A DNA stretch of 64,000 bases from Sordaria brevicollis (Eukaryota; Ascomycota; Sordariomycetes; Sordariales; Sordariaceae). Made by a program: the position numbers and the translations under genes. The DNA is taken from assembly GCA_033439795.1 (NCBI GenBank), contig JAUTDP010000008.1, forward strand, positions 558,001 to 622,000, in the 5' to 3' direction. Below the pieces are notes generated by a model. That model made no database searches. It saw nothing but the letters and a program-made list of their open reading frames with translations, and was not told the origin of the DNA. This document shows, piece by piece, positions 46,054-57,720 of the stretch (positions within the stretch are counted from its first letter, which is position 1; the number at the start of each line of letters is the position of its first letter).

Positions 46054-47224
46054 GCTGGCTTAGATCTTTCAGTTACTTGCCGACAGAACACTTTTTGGGC
46101 TATCGATGTCGGATACCAACAGACAGGTAGTCAGTGAGTCGATGGTTTTTGGATAAACCCAACGAACAAAGCGCGACGTTTTCTTTGGAGGGCGATGGGT
46201 TGGTCAACATTAGGGACATGGAGGGGACGGTCGGATACCAGGAACATGGTTATGATGAACGGGATGATGGATTCGAGTTAGCTGGTTAATGAAGCATTTT
46301 TGAAACCTCAACTTTTGCGGTTCTGTTCCATCTTGCCTTGAAATTCACTCCCGATCTTCAAGTTCTTTTTGATGATGTTCTTTCGTTCTTGCCCGTTTTT
46401 GGGATGTTGGAAAGTGGAAGACGCAGGCAGGCCGAGAACCTTGATGGCCGGGCACCACTTCACGGGGCCATTGGCGATAAGCCCGATAAGATAACGCGGC
46501 CGTTGCGATAAGCCTTTAGCTGTCCCGGGCCCCTCAACCCCGCCTCAAGCCAAGGAACTGCTGCTCGCCCGGTTCAACGTCAATCGTCCCCGCGTTTCCA
46601 AACGTGGAAGCTGCAAACGCGGAAGATCTGTTTGAGGACATTCGTCCCCCACCTTCTTTTCCAGCAAAGGGTACCTAGAGGTATCTAATTGAAGGATCTG
46701 GCACTCATTGGAGTTTTCTCTTCTTTCTCTATATTCAACCAATCTATCAATTTCTCCCAATTGGTTCTCTCACTTGGCCGAACCTACGACGCGACCTCGA
46801 ATCCTCACTCACCTGTCCGGCGACGGGCGGGGGCGCATTTTCAACGACGAGAACCAACATCCAGCCCCGCGTCTCCTCCCCCTCTGACCGGGCCCAATCG
46901 TTGGCATTGCCATCTGTAGACGTACCAGACAAGGCGGATTGAGTTGCCTCCCCATCATCCATCTTTCGGACGTCGCTGATCCGACCTGAATCATCATCAC
47001 GGTCTTTACTCACAAGGTTTGTTTGACATTAGCACTATCTCCAGCTATCAACCCTTCCACCCACTGAGCTTCAACGAGTGTCGCGCCGAGAACGCGTTCT
47101 TTGGACGAGCTCGCATGCTAACAAAGGCGCAAGCATCAGGAACAAGTAGAATCCAGATCTCGCACTTTGCGCCCGCCCCTTGCAGCCAGCCAATCTTTTC
47201 CCCCGTACACGAGAGCACACCGAG
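46054..47224. other. Intergenic with a second GATAAG-rich repeat
   Basis: GAGAACCTTGATGGCC at 46434-46449 is followed by several GATAAG units to 46516, resembling 20204-20270. No gene supported. Confidence 0.5.
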
Positions 47225-47995
47225 ATGTTGACCTCGATCTTCTTCCGCCGAGCGGCCTATGTCGACATCTTGACGGCTCAGACGCTCAAACAAGGACGTG
47301 AAAGCGGCTTCTCGCACATTTCGAAAATCGGACCTCTTCTCCAAAGCAAGGGACAGTTTGCTACAATCACCAGCATACGCAAGCAAGAAACGTCACGTAC
47401 CTCGACAGTCCCACTCAGTCCCAACATCTTCGCCAGACCGTTCCACGTCAGCGCGGTACGCCGCCCCAATTGCGACATCGGCCTTCCATACAACCGTCCA
47501 GCGTGCGAGGTTGATATCGAAAACGACGAACATAACAATATAACATTCAATCCCATCTGCGATAGATGCAAGGTCAACCCCACGGCTCACGAATACGTGT
47601 ACGAAAATTACAAAACAGGTTCACCTGAGCATGTCTCGTATTGCAAAGAATGCCATAACGAGATATTGGAACATAAAAGAAAACGAGAGGAACATGACAA
47701 AAAGGCCAGGGCTGCTCACCGGGAAAAGGTGAACAAGATGATGGAACATGTCCGGTCGCTATCGCCAGGACTACAACAAGTCCCAATTGCCTATGCGATT
47801 GACAAGGTTTCCATCATCTGGCCCGACCTGCCAGCCGCTAAGAGACACAAGGCCTTGAGAAATTTTCTGTCCGAGGAGCTCAACATTGTCAAGGTGGGAA
47901 ACCGATGGAAGTGTGATAAGGGACGAGTCGATGCAATGGATTTTGAGATGTGGCGATCGATTTACCATCCGCGGCCTGTGGTGACATGGGTATAG
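47225..47995 (+). CDS. Hypothetical protein with two CxxC pairs and a mitochondrial-type N terminus
   Basis: Single exon, 256 aa, from the ATG at 47225. The N terminus MLTSIFFRRAAYVDIL is basic, hydrophobic and free of acidic residues at first, like a mitochondrial presequence. In the middle, CDRC (about 115) and CKEC (about 140) form a likely zinc site, followed by a charged helix rich in K, R and E (about 145-175) and a C-terminal part ending RPVVTWV. I do not recognise the family. Confidence 0.7.
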   Translation: MLTSIFFRRAAYVDILTAQTLKQGRESGFSHISKIGPLLQSKGQFATITSIRKQETSRTSTVPLSPNIFARPFHVSAVRRPNCDIGLPYNRPACEVDIENDEHNNITFNPICDRCKVNPTAHEYVYENYKTGSPEHVSYCKECHNEILEHKRKREEHDKKARAAHREKVNKMMEHVRSLSPGLQQVPIAYAIDKVSIIWPDLPAAKRHKALRNFLSEELNIVKVGNRWKCDKGRVDAMDFEMWRSIYHPRPVVTWV

Positions 47996-48905
47996 TTCTG
48001 GGTACTGGGACAAGTACTAACGACGGGTAACCGAACGATGGAGTTACGGGTAGAGAGTGATCGGTTTAATAAGCATACCAGCGTATGTTCCGTACCTCTG
48101 AGATTCACGTTCTTGTTGGACTGAGTGCGGCTAGACCACCTATTTTCTCAACTGGGAGCAAAGATGTTGTTGACATTCTCAGGCGGACCAATGCATTCGC
48201 TTCGGATTCCAGCCCGAGGGGGTCAGGGGTCGACATTTTTTGCGCTCTTGGGGTGAGGCTCTTCAAACGGGAAGATCAGACACCCATCCCAAGATGTCGT
48301 TCCCAGTTGGTTGGAAGTGTCAAGTTCATTAACTCGCTCGTTAAACTGAGTCCATAGGTTGCACTAACACTACCCTTCTGTAAGTGCGCAAGGAATGTGT
48401 TAGTGTCACCGGTGCACTCAACTTCCCTTTGTGCCAGACACATGACATCCACTGCCACGTTTCGTGTGCAAAGCAAACTGGCCATTTCCGGCCTCCCGGT
48501 TGATGTATGGCCATGTTTTGCTCAACGGACCAATGGATCAAAGTATTCGAGTTGTATACGGCTTCAGAACGTTTCGTCTGTATTGCGTGTCATGGCCTGT
48601 CAAAGACAACATGACGATGTTGTTCAAGGAACCGGACATTTTCAACTTGAGCGGCATGTGCGTTGTGTGGGTTGGCACTACTTTTCCGTGTCCAGCCGGA
48701 GCTTTGTTGGACGGAAATACCGGGTGGTGGTGTTGATATAAAGGTCATTGTCCCTCCAGGTGATGATGATGATGATGGATACGCCGACGACCACAAAAAC
48801 CACAACAGTTCTCACATTGCAGAAGTCACCACCATCTTTTTTCCACCCAGACAGACAAACCAAAACATACCACAATCAAAAACCAACACCCAACAAACCG
48901 CAAAC
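47996..48905. other. Intergenic
   Basis: No gene supported. The short GATGATGATGATGATG run at about 48761 precedes the leader of the next gene. Confidence 0.4.
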
Positions 48906-49725
48906 ATGGCCTCCATCAAATCACTCTTCGCCCTCGGCCTCCTATCCCTCCTCCAGCAGCATGTCACCGCCTTTCCCACCACCGACCTTACTCCCCGAGC
49001 TCCAGTCATGATCATCCCCTCCGACACGACCTTCGACCCTTCCAATCCATCCATCAACCCAGCCGACAAACAACCCAACACCAAGCGAGAGGATATAAGC
49101 ATCAGCATCACCCTCGTCTGTCCCTCTCCCAAAGCCCCGCAGTTCGGACCTACCTCCGGTGCGTGGAAAGTCATTGAGCAGCTGAAGCTGCTGGCGTTTG
49201 AGCCTGCGCCGCCGACGATGGGTATGGCTAGTGGGTGTAGGAGGATGGGGTGTGATGAGGGGTTGGGGGTTTTTTGGTGTGTTCAGGATGTGGGTTATTT
49301 CTCTTTGTTTCTCTCTTTCGTGCTTTTGCTTCCCAAACCCTTTCTGCTTTTTCTGCCTCTTCCCTTTTTGCTACCCCTTTCCTGCTTTTCTGCGCCTTTC
49401 CTGCCTTTTCTGCCCCCTTTTGTACATGGTTGCACCTGTCCTATTAGAAGTCAAATACTCCCATACTGGCTCTAAGCAGAAGTCAGGATACTAAGCAGAC
49501 ATTTGAGATAAAGGGGAACAGATGGCTAACAAGTTATGACAAAAATAGATCGAATGGACACACCACAACATGCCTACATACCAGACACTGGCCAACCAGG
49601 CGCAGATGGTGCTTGATGAGAAGAAGTGCAAGACGGCGGATGTGACGAACACGCGGCCGCTGGTTGCGGGGGAGGCAAGGTTTGGGGATAAGTGGAGTAT
49701 GGTGTTGAGGGGGATGAATTGTTGA
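48906..49725 (+). CDS. Six-cysteine small secreted protein, family member 1
   Basis: Exons 48906-49289 and 49549-49725, phase-0 intron of 259 bp (GTGGGT, branch GGCTAACAAG, AATAG), 186 aa. Signal peptide MASIKSLFALGLLSLLQQHVTA. A pro-like Pro/Ser/Thr region follows, with a KR at about residue 68. The six cysteines follow the family plan: one at the start of the domain, then GCRRMGC, FWC just before the intron, then one in DEKKC and a last one at the very end (GMNC). The C-terminal DKWSMVLRGMNC matches GQKVNVSVIVTGGVC and GWSVVVKGGEC of the neighbours. Function unknown; effector or antifungal candidate. Confidence 0.8.
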
Positions 49726-52199
49726 TGCTGGGCGGGAGTAAACGGGGGTGAATATTTGGGGGGAGATAGAAGGGGAGGGGGGACTAAGGGTGTTGAGGTG
49801 TGGGAGTGTTTGGAGATGGGAGATGGGTGAGGTGTGTAAGGTTTTGGGTTGGGGTATTTGTACGGTTTGATACTGGTTTGTTGGTCAGTTCTGGGTTCGT
49901 TCTTCTGGCAATGCTTATTAGACTCGACTGGAGACTTCACGATGCGGTTCGATGTGCTCTTGGGCCGAGATAGTAGGATGGAAGTTGAAAGGTCGATTTA
50001 GCGGGTGGAAATATCTCGTTTGGAGAAATTCGAAGACAATAACCACAACAGAGTTGCCCTCCTTGTATAAACGATATGCAGTCTTGCATACAACCTCACC
50101 CACGACGTACCTCCCAAAAACCAAACACTATATATAGAAGCTGAAGCAAAAAGGCGAAGAAATAAAAGGAAAAAAGTTCCAAAAAAAAGCAACGCTGGTG
50201 ATAATGATACTTCGCTTCCACCACTTCGCTATGGAGGAGTGCCCAGGGCGAACCCGAGCAGCTCCCCCATAACAGACTCGAACTGGTGACCTCTCGAGTC
50301 CACAGTCCGGGCAGGGGCCGCTGCGCTACTAAACCACTTTGGGTTATTGTTGTGGGACTACGAAGGGGGCTAAGCCTATATGGGTTGGTTTGGGTGGGGG
50401 GTTTTGTTGCGACTTGCTTGTCAATTCCCAATTGTCTGAGTGCCAGAACTTTCGAGAGCATATCTATATCTGGAATTATTCACCATCAATTTCACCTAGC
50501 ACATCGTGAAGCCAAATGCTTAAACAGCAGAGTTACCAGGTGAAGCAATTGAGATTTGCCTACTATTTGAATAGCTGGGAGATTGGCGCGAACGTACTTT
50601 CAAGGGGTGGGACGTTGTTGTCCATTCGTGCCGGTGTCCCTGATGGTGGGACACCCACTACAGCCCTGTTACCTCGCTATCACTGTCCCCGCTAGACATA
50701 CCCGCGTTCAGATAGTCCGACATCTAAGCAAACGGCCAACGCTGTCTTATTGTACTTTCCGCATTGGTCCGTCATTCTCCCCCGACAACAAACCTGCCCG
50801 CGGCCGCCTTCTTGGTCCTTCTCGCGATCCTTCGTCTCGACCTTTGTGCTTCGGCTCAGCAAAGTTATCTCCTCGACAGACACGACGGGACATCTACATG
50901 AAGCAGGCCCACTCGACACTTTGCCCTCCCGTTCCGATCTTCCGGCCGCCTGACCGACCGACCGACGCCGCCGACACCGAAACCCCCGTGATCCGCCGAC
51001 GTGGTTCCCCATCTTGACAGCCTCGCCATAACACGCCGAACCGACTCGAGATTACCATGACCGGTCCAAGGATGGCTCAATCAAGTTGATACCTGGACGC
51101 GCCCGCTTGTCCCGACGCAGCGGGGAGGAATAGGAATGTTTGCCCGAAGGACCGAAAAAGCGGGCATGTGCAGCGGCGTACCAGTGATAGGATGGTTGTA
51201 AAGTTGAAACGTGGGAACTGGGAAGCAATCAACCGCTTCGTATGGCGCGCCCAACGATATGGCCGATTGATGAACTCAACATTGGTCACCCTTCCTGGGT
51301 GGCACTGGTTGTGAGCGCTTCATGGAAAACGACATGCTCGAGGAGGGTGGGAGGCCTGGAGGGGCGGGCAGGCAAAGCGGAATAGAAGAGGAGAATAAGG
51401 GTTAGTTGGCCCAACATCGAAGGTCCGGACGCGCCGCTTCAGCAAACGCGGCAAGAATTGAACATTGCGGGTGGAGTATTGGCCATCGGTCCCCGAAAAT
51501 GGCAGCTGAACACTAGACTATCCGCGGCCTTCACGAGGTTTAGGCCACTTTACCTGAACCGCTCCGCCCATGGAATAGTCCCGCCAGACGTTTTCGAAGC
51601 AGACATCCAGGACGAGAATCTCGCCATGGGCTGTCTCGGCCATGGCCGATTTCGAAGATAACAACAACTCGGAACCTACATGGTCATAAACATAAGACAA
51701 GCAGGGTCGAGAACCCAGTCAGATATCCAAGAAGCCAGCCAAACGAAAGAAAGTAGGGAATGGATCCTAGGTCGACGAAGAGCTAACTAGCTGGTATATC
51801 TCTAGACATGACCAGCAACTGTGATTGTTTCAGAGGTATTCCCAGCTCGACAAGTCCCAGCCGGATTCGCCGTCTACTTTCACGACCTATGGCCACCATG
51901 ATTAAAAATTTACGAGCCGTCAAATGTTTGCACCGAGGACGGATAACGGCAAGGATTGCTCGACAGAAGAAGAGAGAAGCTTAACCATGTTCCTAGGTAC
52001 TTCCATCGAGAAATTCAGTCTCCTGTGGATATAAAACACCCAAAACACCCTCGATCCGATCAAGACACTCGCACAGCCAACACAACAACGCCCAACACTG
52101 CAAGACCAGTCCCAGTCCCAGCCACACGTCGTCACCAATCTTCGAACACGCACAGTCTTGCAAAACATCACATCGACCTCTGCCGTACCACCACCAACA
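49726..52199. other. Intergenic with a tRNA-like repeat
   Basis: Many short open frames in a GC-rich stretch (50.6-51.7 kb) but no motif, signal peptide or splice model. A tRNA-like sequence lies at 50251-50341. Confidence 0.4.
50251..50341 (-). repeat. tRNA-derived sequence (pseudo-tRNA or SINE head)
   Basis: On the minus strand an A-box-like TAGCGCAGCGG is followed about 45 bp on by a B-box-like AGTTCGAGTCT. A full cloverleaf cannot be formed: no 5' acceptor strand pairs with ATGGGGG. So it is not a working tRNA gene; a tRNA-derived SINE is possible. Confidence 0.5.
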
Positions 52200-52541
52200 A
52201 TGCCTTCCCTCACCTCCCTCACTGGCCTACTCGCCATCTTCCTCCTCGCGACCCACGTCAACGGCCAGCATGGCTTCGGCCCTGGTGTCCATATCAACTC
52301 TCACTACCCCCATCCTCCTCACGACCAGCCTTATACGACTCGTACTTACTCACCACCACCAACCACAACCACAACAACAAGCTCTACCTTTGGACCTCCT
52401 ACCATCATTTCGGTACCGGGAGTTACAACTATCGAGACGACTGTCACCCTTGGAGTGACTGCGGGCGTGGAGGGGCGCGGTGGTGGGAGGTCGGTGCCTG
52501 TGGAGGGTACTACTCTTGTTGCGGTCGTCAGAAGGGCTTGA
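52200..52541 (+). CDS. Small secreted Thr/Pro-rich protein
   Basis: Single exon, 113 aa. MPSLTSLTGLLAIFLLATHVNG is a clear signal peptide ending before QHGFGPG. The mature part is His/Pro-rich, then TTTTTTSSTFGPP, then a Val/Gly-rich end. It has no cysteine. No GPI signal is evident. A wall-associated or short-lived secreted peptide is plausible; no family is recognised. Confidence 0.55.
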   Translation: MPSLTSLTGLLAIFLLATHVNGQHGFGPGVHINSHYPHPPHDQPYTTRTYSPPPTTTTTTSSTFGPPTIISVPGVTTIETTVTLGVTAGVEGRGGGRSVPVEGTTLVAVVRRA

Positions 52542-53406
52542 AGAGGTACAGCATATGTAGCTGCCGGATACGTCGTCGAGCGAGTACCTATTCTGATAGG
52601 TGATGATGAACGATAACAGCGGGTTTGGAGTGTCTTCGGGGGGTCGAAGGATTGGGGTGCGGTCCTAAGATGCTGTATTTGTCTGGGGTTGAAGGGCCTC
52701 GGCCATGGAGACGCCAGGGCGATTGGAGTCTAGGCGAGTAGCTGAGATGGATGCAAGATTGTTGGGTATGGTCTTGGTACTGAAGTTGAAATTTGCTCTC
52801 AAGAACGCTTATTGCCTCTTTACGTGCTTCCTTGCCGTCATGATGTTTAGATGGTGCCGTTCGTTCCCCGTGATGGTTAGGGACACATGTTGAGTAACGG
52901 GCCGTATCGCGGCTGGCCCGGGCCAGAGAGCGTTTGTTTGATGCGGAAGGATAGGTGCATCCATGACAGTGCGGCTTTTGTTCACGATGGAGAATCTCTT
53001 TTTTTGCTTTCGATGGTGGATAATGGATGTTCATTGACATGATGGTGGCTCAGTCGAGCGTAAATTGCGAAGGGAACATTTGTAAACCTGGAGATTTCTG
53101 GATCTTGTTTTCCCTCCTCCATCTTCTGTGCTTCACGCCTTCTCCCTCGTCGGCATCGAACATTCAAGAACTCGACACCGCAGCATTTATTGCGGCCGCT
53201 GATGAAAGTTTGTTTGGTCGTACACCCCCGTTCCTTTGTTTCAGATCAAGTGTTTTATCTTGGGATTGAGGATCACTACCCATGCTTATGCTGTGGTACT
53301 CCGTGTTTTTTGGAGGTTTAACTAGCCCTGCCTTCGCTCTTCGAAAGTTGTACCACGACTCGGATGTTTTTGATCCCCCTTTCAACATCTTCCATCATCA
53401 GTCGCC
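52542..53406. other. Intergenic
   Basis: No gene supported. Confidence 0.4.
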
Positions 53407-54353
53407 ATGTTCCCGCTAAGTGTACACGCCGCACTGCTGGTGCTTCTCACGGCTCTCCAGGTAAGCCAGAACCTCAGCCATGACCTTCCAATACATCGAG
53501 TTCAAAGAATAACCACCCATCCCATCCCATCTATCCAGCTCGCAAATGCCCGACGATCCCCTCCGCCAAAACTCGACCTCCGCTCCCGATCCGATCCCCT
53601 CCCCGCTAAACTCCTAGACATAGTTCCCAACGCAAAAACCAACATAAAACTAGCCCATACAATCCAAGACACCACCCACCTATCCTCCCCTCCCCCTCCA
53701 CAAGACCTCCCAATCATAACCGCCCGCTCCACCTCCACCAACAACGACCTAGGAAGCGAAACCATCCCCTCCAACCCATCCAACGTCGTCGTCTCCCTTT
53801 CCTGCGGCGAAGACTTTTTCTCCCAGGTTTCTTCTGCACAGGCTGCTGCTGCTGGTGGTGCAGGTGGTAACAACAAATGGGCAAACTACAACGCAACCAT
53901 GCAGATTATCGAGGAGGTTAGCGACAGGGAGGCGCATAACGGCAAAAGGCGTGTGGGCGAGATGAAGCAGGTGGTGGTGGGGATGGGGATGGGGATGGGG
54001 ATGTGTGAGGAGGTTGGATGTAAGGGGGGTAGTGGGGTTTGGTGGTGTGGTGAGGTATGTTCTTCTTCTTTTGCTCTTTAGTGAGGGTGAGGTTGGGGGT
54101 AGTGGCGTGGGTGGTAGAAATGGGGGTGATGACGGGGAAAAGGGAGAGTAGTGCTAACAATGGAAAGCAGGGCGATGGACCGGCGGAGGTTGATAGGATG
54201 TTTAGTATCCTCTGGGGAGCTAACTACGTCCTTGAGGAGTGTTATCCGTTTGTGGACAGGCAGGATATGAAGGCGATGAAGAAGTTGGAGGTTGCTGGGA
54301 AGGTGGTGTTTGCGGGGGGTTGGTCGGTTGTGGTTAAGGGTGGCGAGTGTTGA
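53407..54353 (+). CDS. Six-cysteine small secreted protein, family member 2
   Basis: Exons 53407-54054 and 54171-54353, phase-0 intron (GTATGT, branch GTGCTAACAATG, AAGCAG), 276 aa. A further likely intron right after the signal peptide (53461-53538, GTAAGC..ATCCAG, 78 bp) is in frame and stop-free; removing it gives 250 aa. Signal MFPLSVHAALLVLLTALQ. A long Pro/Ser/Thr linker is followed by LSCGEDFF, MCEEVGC, VWWC, EEC and the terminal GWSVVVKGGEC. The main intron follows the WWC motif as in members 1 and 4. A (GGGGAT)n repeat codes for the MGMGMGM run at about residue 197. Function unknown. Confidence 0.75.
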
Positions 54354-54704
54354 TAGAGGGTGTTTTAATGGGGAGCGTGTGTTTGGGATGTTTGGGTGTA
54401 TCACTTTTTTCTTCTTCAGTTCTGTTATGGCTTTTGTTCTTCATGTAACACGCTCGGGGTTGACACCGTCTTTTATTTCTATTATGTCTTCTACTGTCTA
54501 TTGTATTTTCTGGCCCTTCTCTTTCGTTTCAACGCCACCAGTTTTTCGTCCTTCATCCATTACTGCTCGAGAGCATCATGACCAGTACCACCCCCCTTGA
54601 TTAACCCCTCGGGCACCCAGCTTCCTTTCGTTCATCCGCATCACCAAAACACATCAGAACTACTCCCGCCAGATTCGGAATGATAACCCGTAGGACGGCA
54701 GATA

Positions 54705-55349
54705 TCAACAAACACCCCCAGTAACAATAACACTAACATTCACCTTCTGCCCCGTCCACTGACCCCAATGCGTCGCCGCCTTGCCCATCACCCTTCCCTC
54801 TCCCTTGTCACACTGGTTGACGATCGCCTGCGCGCCCTCCGCCAGGACCTTGTACCCGCCGTGCACCGTCACCGACTGCGTCGTGTCCTCGTTGCACCAC
54901 CAGATGGCGCTGTTGTAGCTGCAGCTGACCTGGCCGCAGATCGGGTGCTCCTTGGCGAACGGCTGCCCGGGCGTCTTTTGCAGGTACAAGACCCCGTCCA
55001 GGATGCTCTCCGTGTTGGCGGGCGTGAGGTGGCCGAGCTGCGTGGGGTCGTGGTCGACGCAGCCGACTTCCCAGGCGGCGACGTCTTTGATGCTGGAGTC
55101 AATGTTGTTGACGGTCTCGGCCGGGGCAGGGACGCTGATAGTGTCGGAGGGGATGATGGGGGCTTCGATGGAGGAGGAGGTAGCGAGGAGCTCGGCGGCC
55201 GGAATGGCGTGGACGGTGGCAATGGTCATGGTGGACTGTGGTGGTGTTAGATTGTAACCCAAGTTTGTTGTTGACGGTGAGAGGTTGGATTGTCTTACCA
55301 AGATGATAGCCAGGGAGGCGAGAGAGCTGGTGGAAATAGAGGCACGCAT
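54705..55349 (-). CDS. Six-cysteine small secreted protein, family member 3
   Basis: The ATG at 55349 starts MRASISTSSLASLAIIL. A 63-bp intron (55236-55298, GTAAGA, branch ATCTAACACC, CACAG) follows the signal peptide; it is a multiple of three and stop-free. Spliced length is 193 aa. The domain reads WEVGC, GHLTPAN, then ICGQVSCSYNSAIWWCNED, IVNQC and terminal VSVIVTGGVC, the clearest form of the family signature C-x4-C-x8-C. No intron follows the WWC motif, unlike members 1, 2 and 4. Lies tail to tail with member 2, 351 bp apart. Function unknown. Confidence 0.8.
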   Translation of the reverse strand: MRASISTSSLASLAIILVRQSNLSPSTTNLGYNLTPPQSTMTIATVHAIPAAELLATSSSIEAPIIPSDTISVPAPAETVNNIDSSIKDVAAWEVGCVDHDPTQLGHLTPANTESILDGVLYLQKTPGQPFAKEHPICGQVSCSYNSAIWWCNEDTTQSVTVHGGYKVLAEGAQAIVNQCDKGEGRVMGKAATHWGQWTGQKVNVSVIVTGGVC

Positions 55350-56010
55350 TGTTGCTGATTTGAGGTGTGAATCGCAAAAAGTGTTGCTGTTTTGGAGTAA
55401 TAGCAGAAGTGAAGATTGCTGTTTTTTTTAGAAAATTGAGACTGGAAGAGTGGAAGAGTGGATGGGAGTTGTTGTAACTTGCTCGGTCAATTGTGGTAGG
55501 AAAGGGAGATATTTATATCTGGGGGGCAGTGAGCCTGAGGATCATCCACGGGCAGCAGCAATCATCCGGATCTAGGCGTGTTGGATTAATTAATCTTACT
55601 TTGTCGGTGTAACGCTTCCATCCGTGTGGTTTGTGTTTACACGGAAATGTATTACTGCAATATGGACTCTCCGAGATGGAAACGAGAAGGGGTGAAACGA
55701 CGGGACACTTGCGGGCCTACCCGTCTTGGTGTAATGAGTATCTTGAAGATAGGGTTGTTGTTTACCTCTCAAGGAGCCCAGACTTTCATCCGACGACGCA
55801 CATTAGGGCTAACAGGTAAAGTAATTACAGATCCTCGTCCAACTGAACTTCAGCGATGAGGGTGGGTATCCGTCCAACTGCATGGAAGACAGGAGAAAGG
55901 CAACAACACCAGACCAAATCACGGTCTGACTACCTCAGGCTGGGATCAAGTGTTAAATTGACAATAAATATTCCAAGTCTTAGCTATCCAGGTAGAGATT
56001 GGACCGAGGT
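55350..56010. other. Intergenic
   Basis: Promoter side of member 3. No gene supported. Confidence 0.4.
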
Positions 56011-56721
56011 TCACCGTTTGTCCTCATCATTACACCAACCGCCATCTCTTTCGCAAGGCTTTATCGCCTTACACTCCCTTCCCTCAACCCTCACCATCCA
56101 AAACCTCCCATTCTTCATATCCAGGGGCAGTTTCCCACTGTCGCCCACCGTGAATGCCCCCTTGACATGTTTGTAATCCTTGGCCCTACACTTATGCATG
56201 ATTTCTTGCAACCCCTGGGTGATCTCATGCCAATTTTCCAGTTGGACTTCATGATCGTACTGCAGAATACCATAGATCAGTAAAACAATAACGCCTCGCG
56301 AATTCGTGACGGGAGGGAGCGACGTAGGGAATATACACACATTATTACACAAAAAAACCTTTGTCTGCCATTCATGTTTATCGCCAAAACACGACGGCGA
56401 AACCCAGCGCCAACCACAATAGCGACCCTTGGGCAGCATCAGCGGGGGGGCCACACGTCCTTCTTTATCGTTCAGTTTGTTGATGAGGCGGCGGAGGTCG
56501 CCGACGTCGACGGGCATTCCATTTAGCGGGAAATCGCACATCATATGTGCATGTACATAGACTGTCTGCCGATTTCTGAGCTGGACGGAATCTGTGGCAT
56601 TGGACGGCGGCAGAGGATGTTTGGGGTTGGTGTGTGGAAGGGATGGCGGTAAACTGAGGGTTTGGACGTATTGCATAAAGAAGAATAAGGCCAGGAGAAT
56701 GGTCGAAGGTGATGGATACAT
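56011..56721 (-). CDS. Divergent secreted cysteine protein, family member 4
   Basis: Exons 56341-56721 and 56011-56259, phase-0 intron of 81 bp (GTGTGT, branch TTACTGATC, CTGCAG) that is in frame and stop-free; 209 aa spliced. The ATG at 56721 starts MYPSPSTILLALFFFMQYVQTLS, a signal peptide. Family plan kept: MCDF, RYC, SPSC, KVFLC just before the intron, MHKC, then RFWMVRVEGREC. It then goes on for about 20 residues with two more cysteines (KPCERDGGWC), unlike the others, which end at the sixth cysteine. Function unknown. Confidence 0.7.
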   Translation of the reverse strand: MYPSPSTILLALFFFMQYVQTLSLPPSLPHTNPKHPLPPSNATDSVQLRNRQTVYVHAHMMCDFPLNGMPVDVGDLRRLINKLNDKEGRVAPPLMLPKGRYCGWRWVSPSCFGDKHEWQTKVFLCNNVCIFPTSLPPVTNSRGVIVLLIYGILQYDHEVQLENWHEITQGLQEIMHKCRAKDYKHVKGAFTVGDSGKLPLDMKNGRFWMVRVEGRECKAIKPCERDGGWCNDEDKR

Positions 56722-57249
56722 GTCTGAAAAGGTGAACAATGGAAGGGGCTTCGACGTGAATTTTTCTGGGAAAGGGGCCAAGGGAGTGGAAGAACCGGGG
56801 GAGGCATATGTCAACTTCCATGATGAGTTTAAGAAATATATATGCGTGAACGGGCATGTGTGACCCCATCCGTCCCTCTTGGAAGGAAACCCTCATGATG
56901 CTCGGCGGTATGACTTCTGTCGGCCAACAAGAATCGCCAAGGAATATCATATATGTAATGTTGGTGTTGGTAGGTCGAGCTGACAAAGAACAAGAACCAT
57001 GATGATGGCACGGAAGATTGGGGTCGCGGCTCGTTGGGTCTTAGAGGTATAAGGCTCAGCAGGAGATTCAGTCCAAAGGACGAAGGTACCTTAGTCGGGG
57101 TCACGGCTCGTTGGACGCAATGAGGCTCGGCAAGAGATTGAGTCTGGTAAATAAGAACGACATTGCTCCATTCCCAGTGCCAACAAAGTATGAAAGATTA
57201 GGTACCTGACCCAACTGCATCACATACTCCACCAACAACACAACGAAAA
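56722..57249. other. Intergenic
   Basis: A short diverged direct repeat, GGGTC(A/G)CGGCTCGTTGG, occurs at about 57022 and 57098 with AGGCTCAGC/AGGCTCGGC following. No gene seen. Confidence 0.4.
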
Positions 57250-57720
57250 AATTCATCCGACAATGGCAAAGATGGAGAATTTGCCCAGAATGTCCTCCCC
57301 AATTTGGTTACAATTCTCATCATACCACAATTCAACACTCCACCCACCCTTCCTCACCCCCGACCCCGACGGGTCCGCCCCAGCAAGAAACACCGACACG
57401 CTAACCTTCCCTTCCTCCAGTCATCCGCGCACTGATCAATGACCCTTTGCGCCGCATCAGCGATGTCGTTTGTAGTTCCTCAGTCCCCATTTGATACTCC
57501 ACTGCTTTGTTGCTCCCAGTTAGCCACTTTCCCCTAAAAAACCTCCCTCCCAGGTCTCAACATCTTCCATACTGGTGTGTGCGAGGCCGGAGACCTGGAG
57601 AACGACACTAGACTTACAACTACAGAATTACACCACCAAGCAGCACCCCTCCCCGAACACCCCAAACACCCCGAACACCCTTCCCTCCAGTCAAACAAGT
57701 CCAGGTATCAACCGGAGGAG
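57250..57720 (-). pseudogene. Relic of the six-cysteine secreted family, member 6
   Basis: On the minus strand AAWWCNSVV (before a GTAAGT at about 57618), then NDIADAAQRVIDQC and, after a one-base frame change in an AGGAAGGGAAGG run, VSVSVFLAG..GGWSVELWYDENC, in the same order as in members 1-5. Upstream the frame is a GGGGTGTTC microsatellite and no signal peptide was found. It is probably dead. Confidence 0.6.

Noticed and set aside
50251..50341. Functional tRNA-His reading (GTG anticodon in CTGTGGA)
   Set aside because: The anticodon stem and the acceptor stem do not pair.
50583..51017. 144-codon + strand frame in a GC-rich stretch
   Set aside because: No motif or signal peptide; overlapping frames of equal quality on the other strand.
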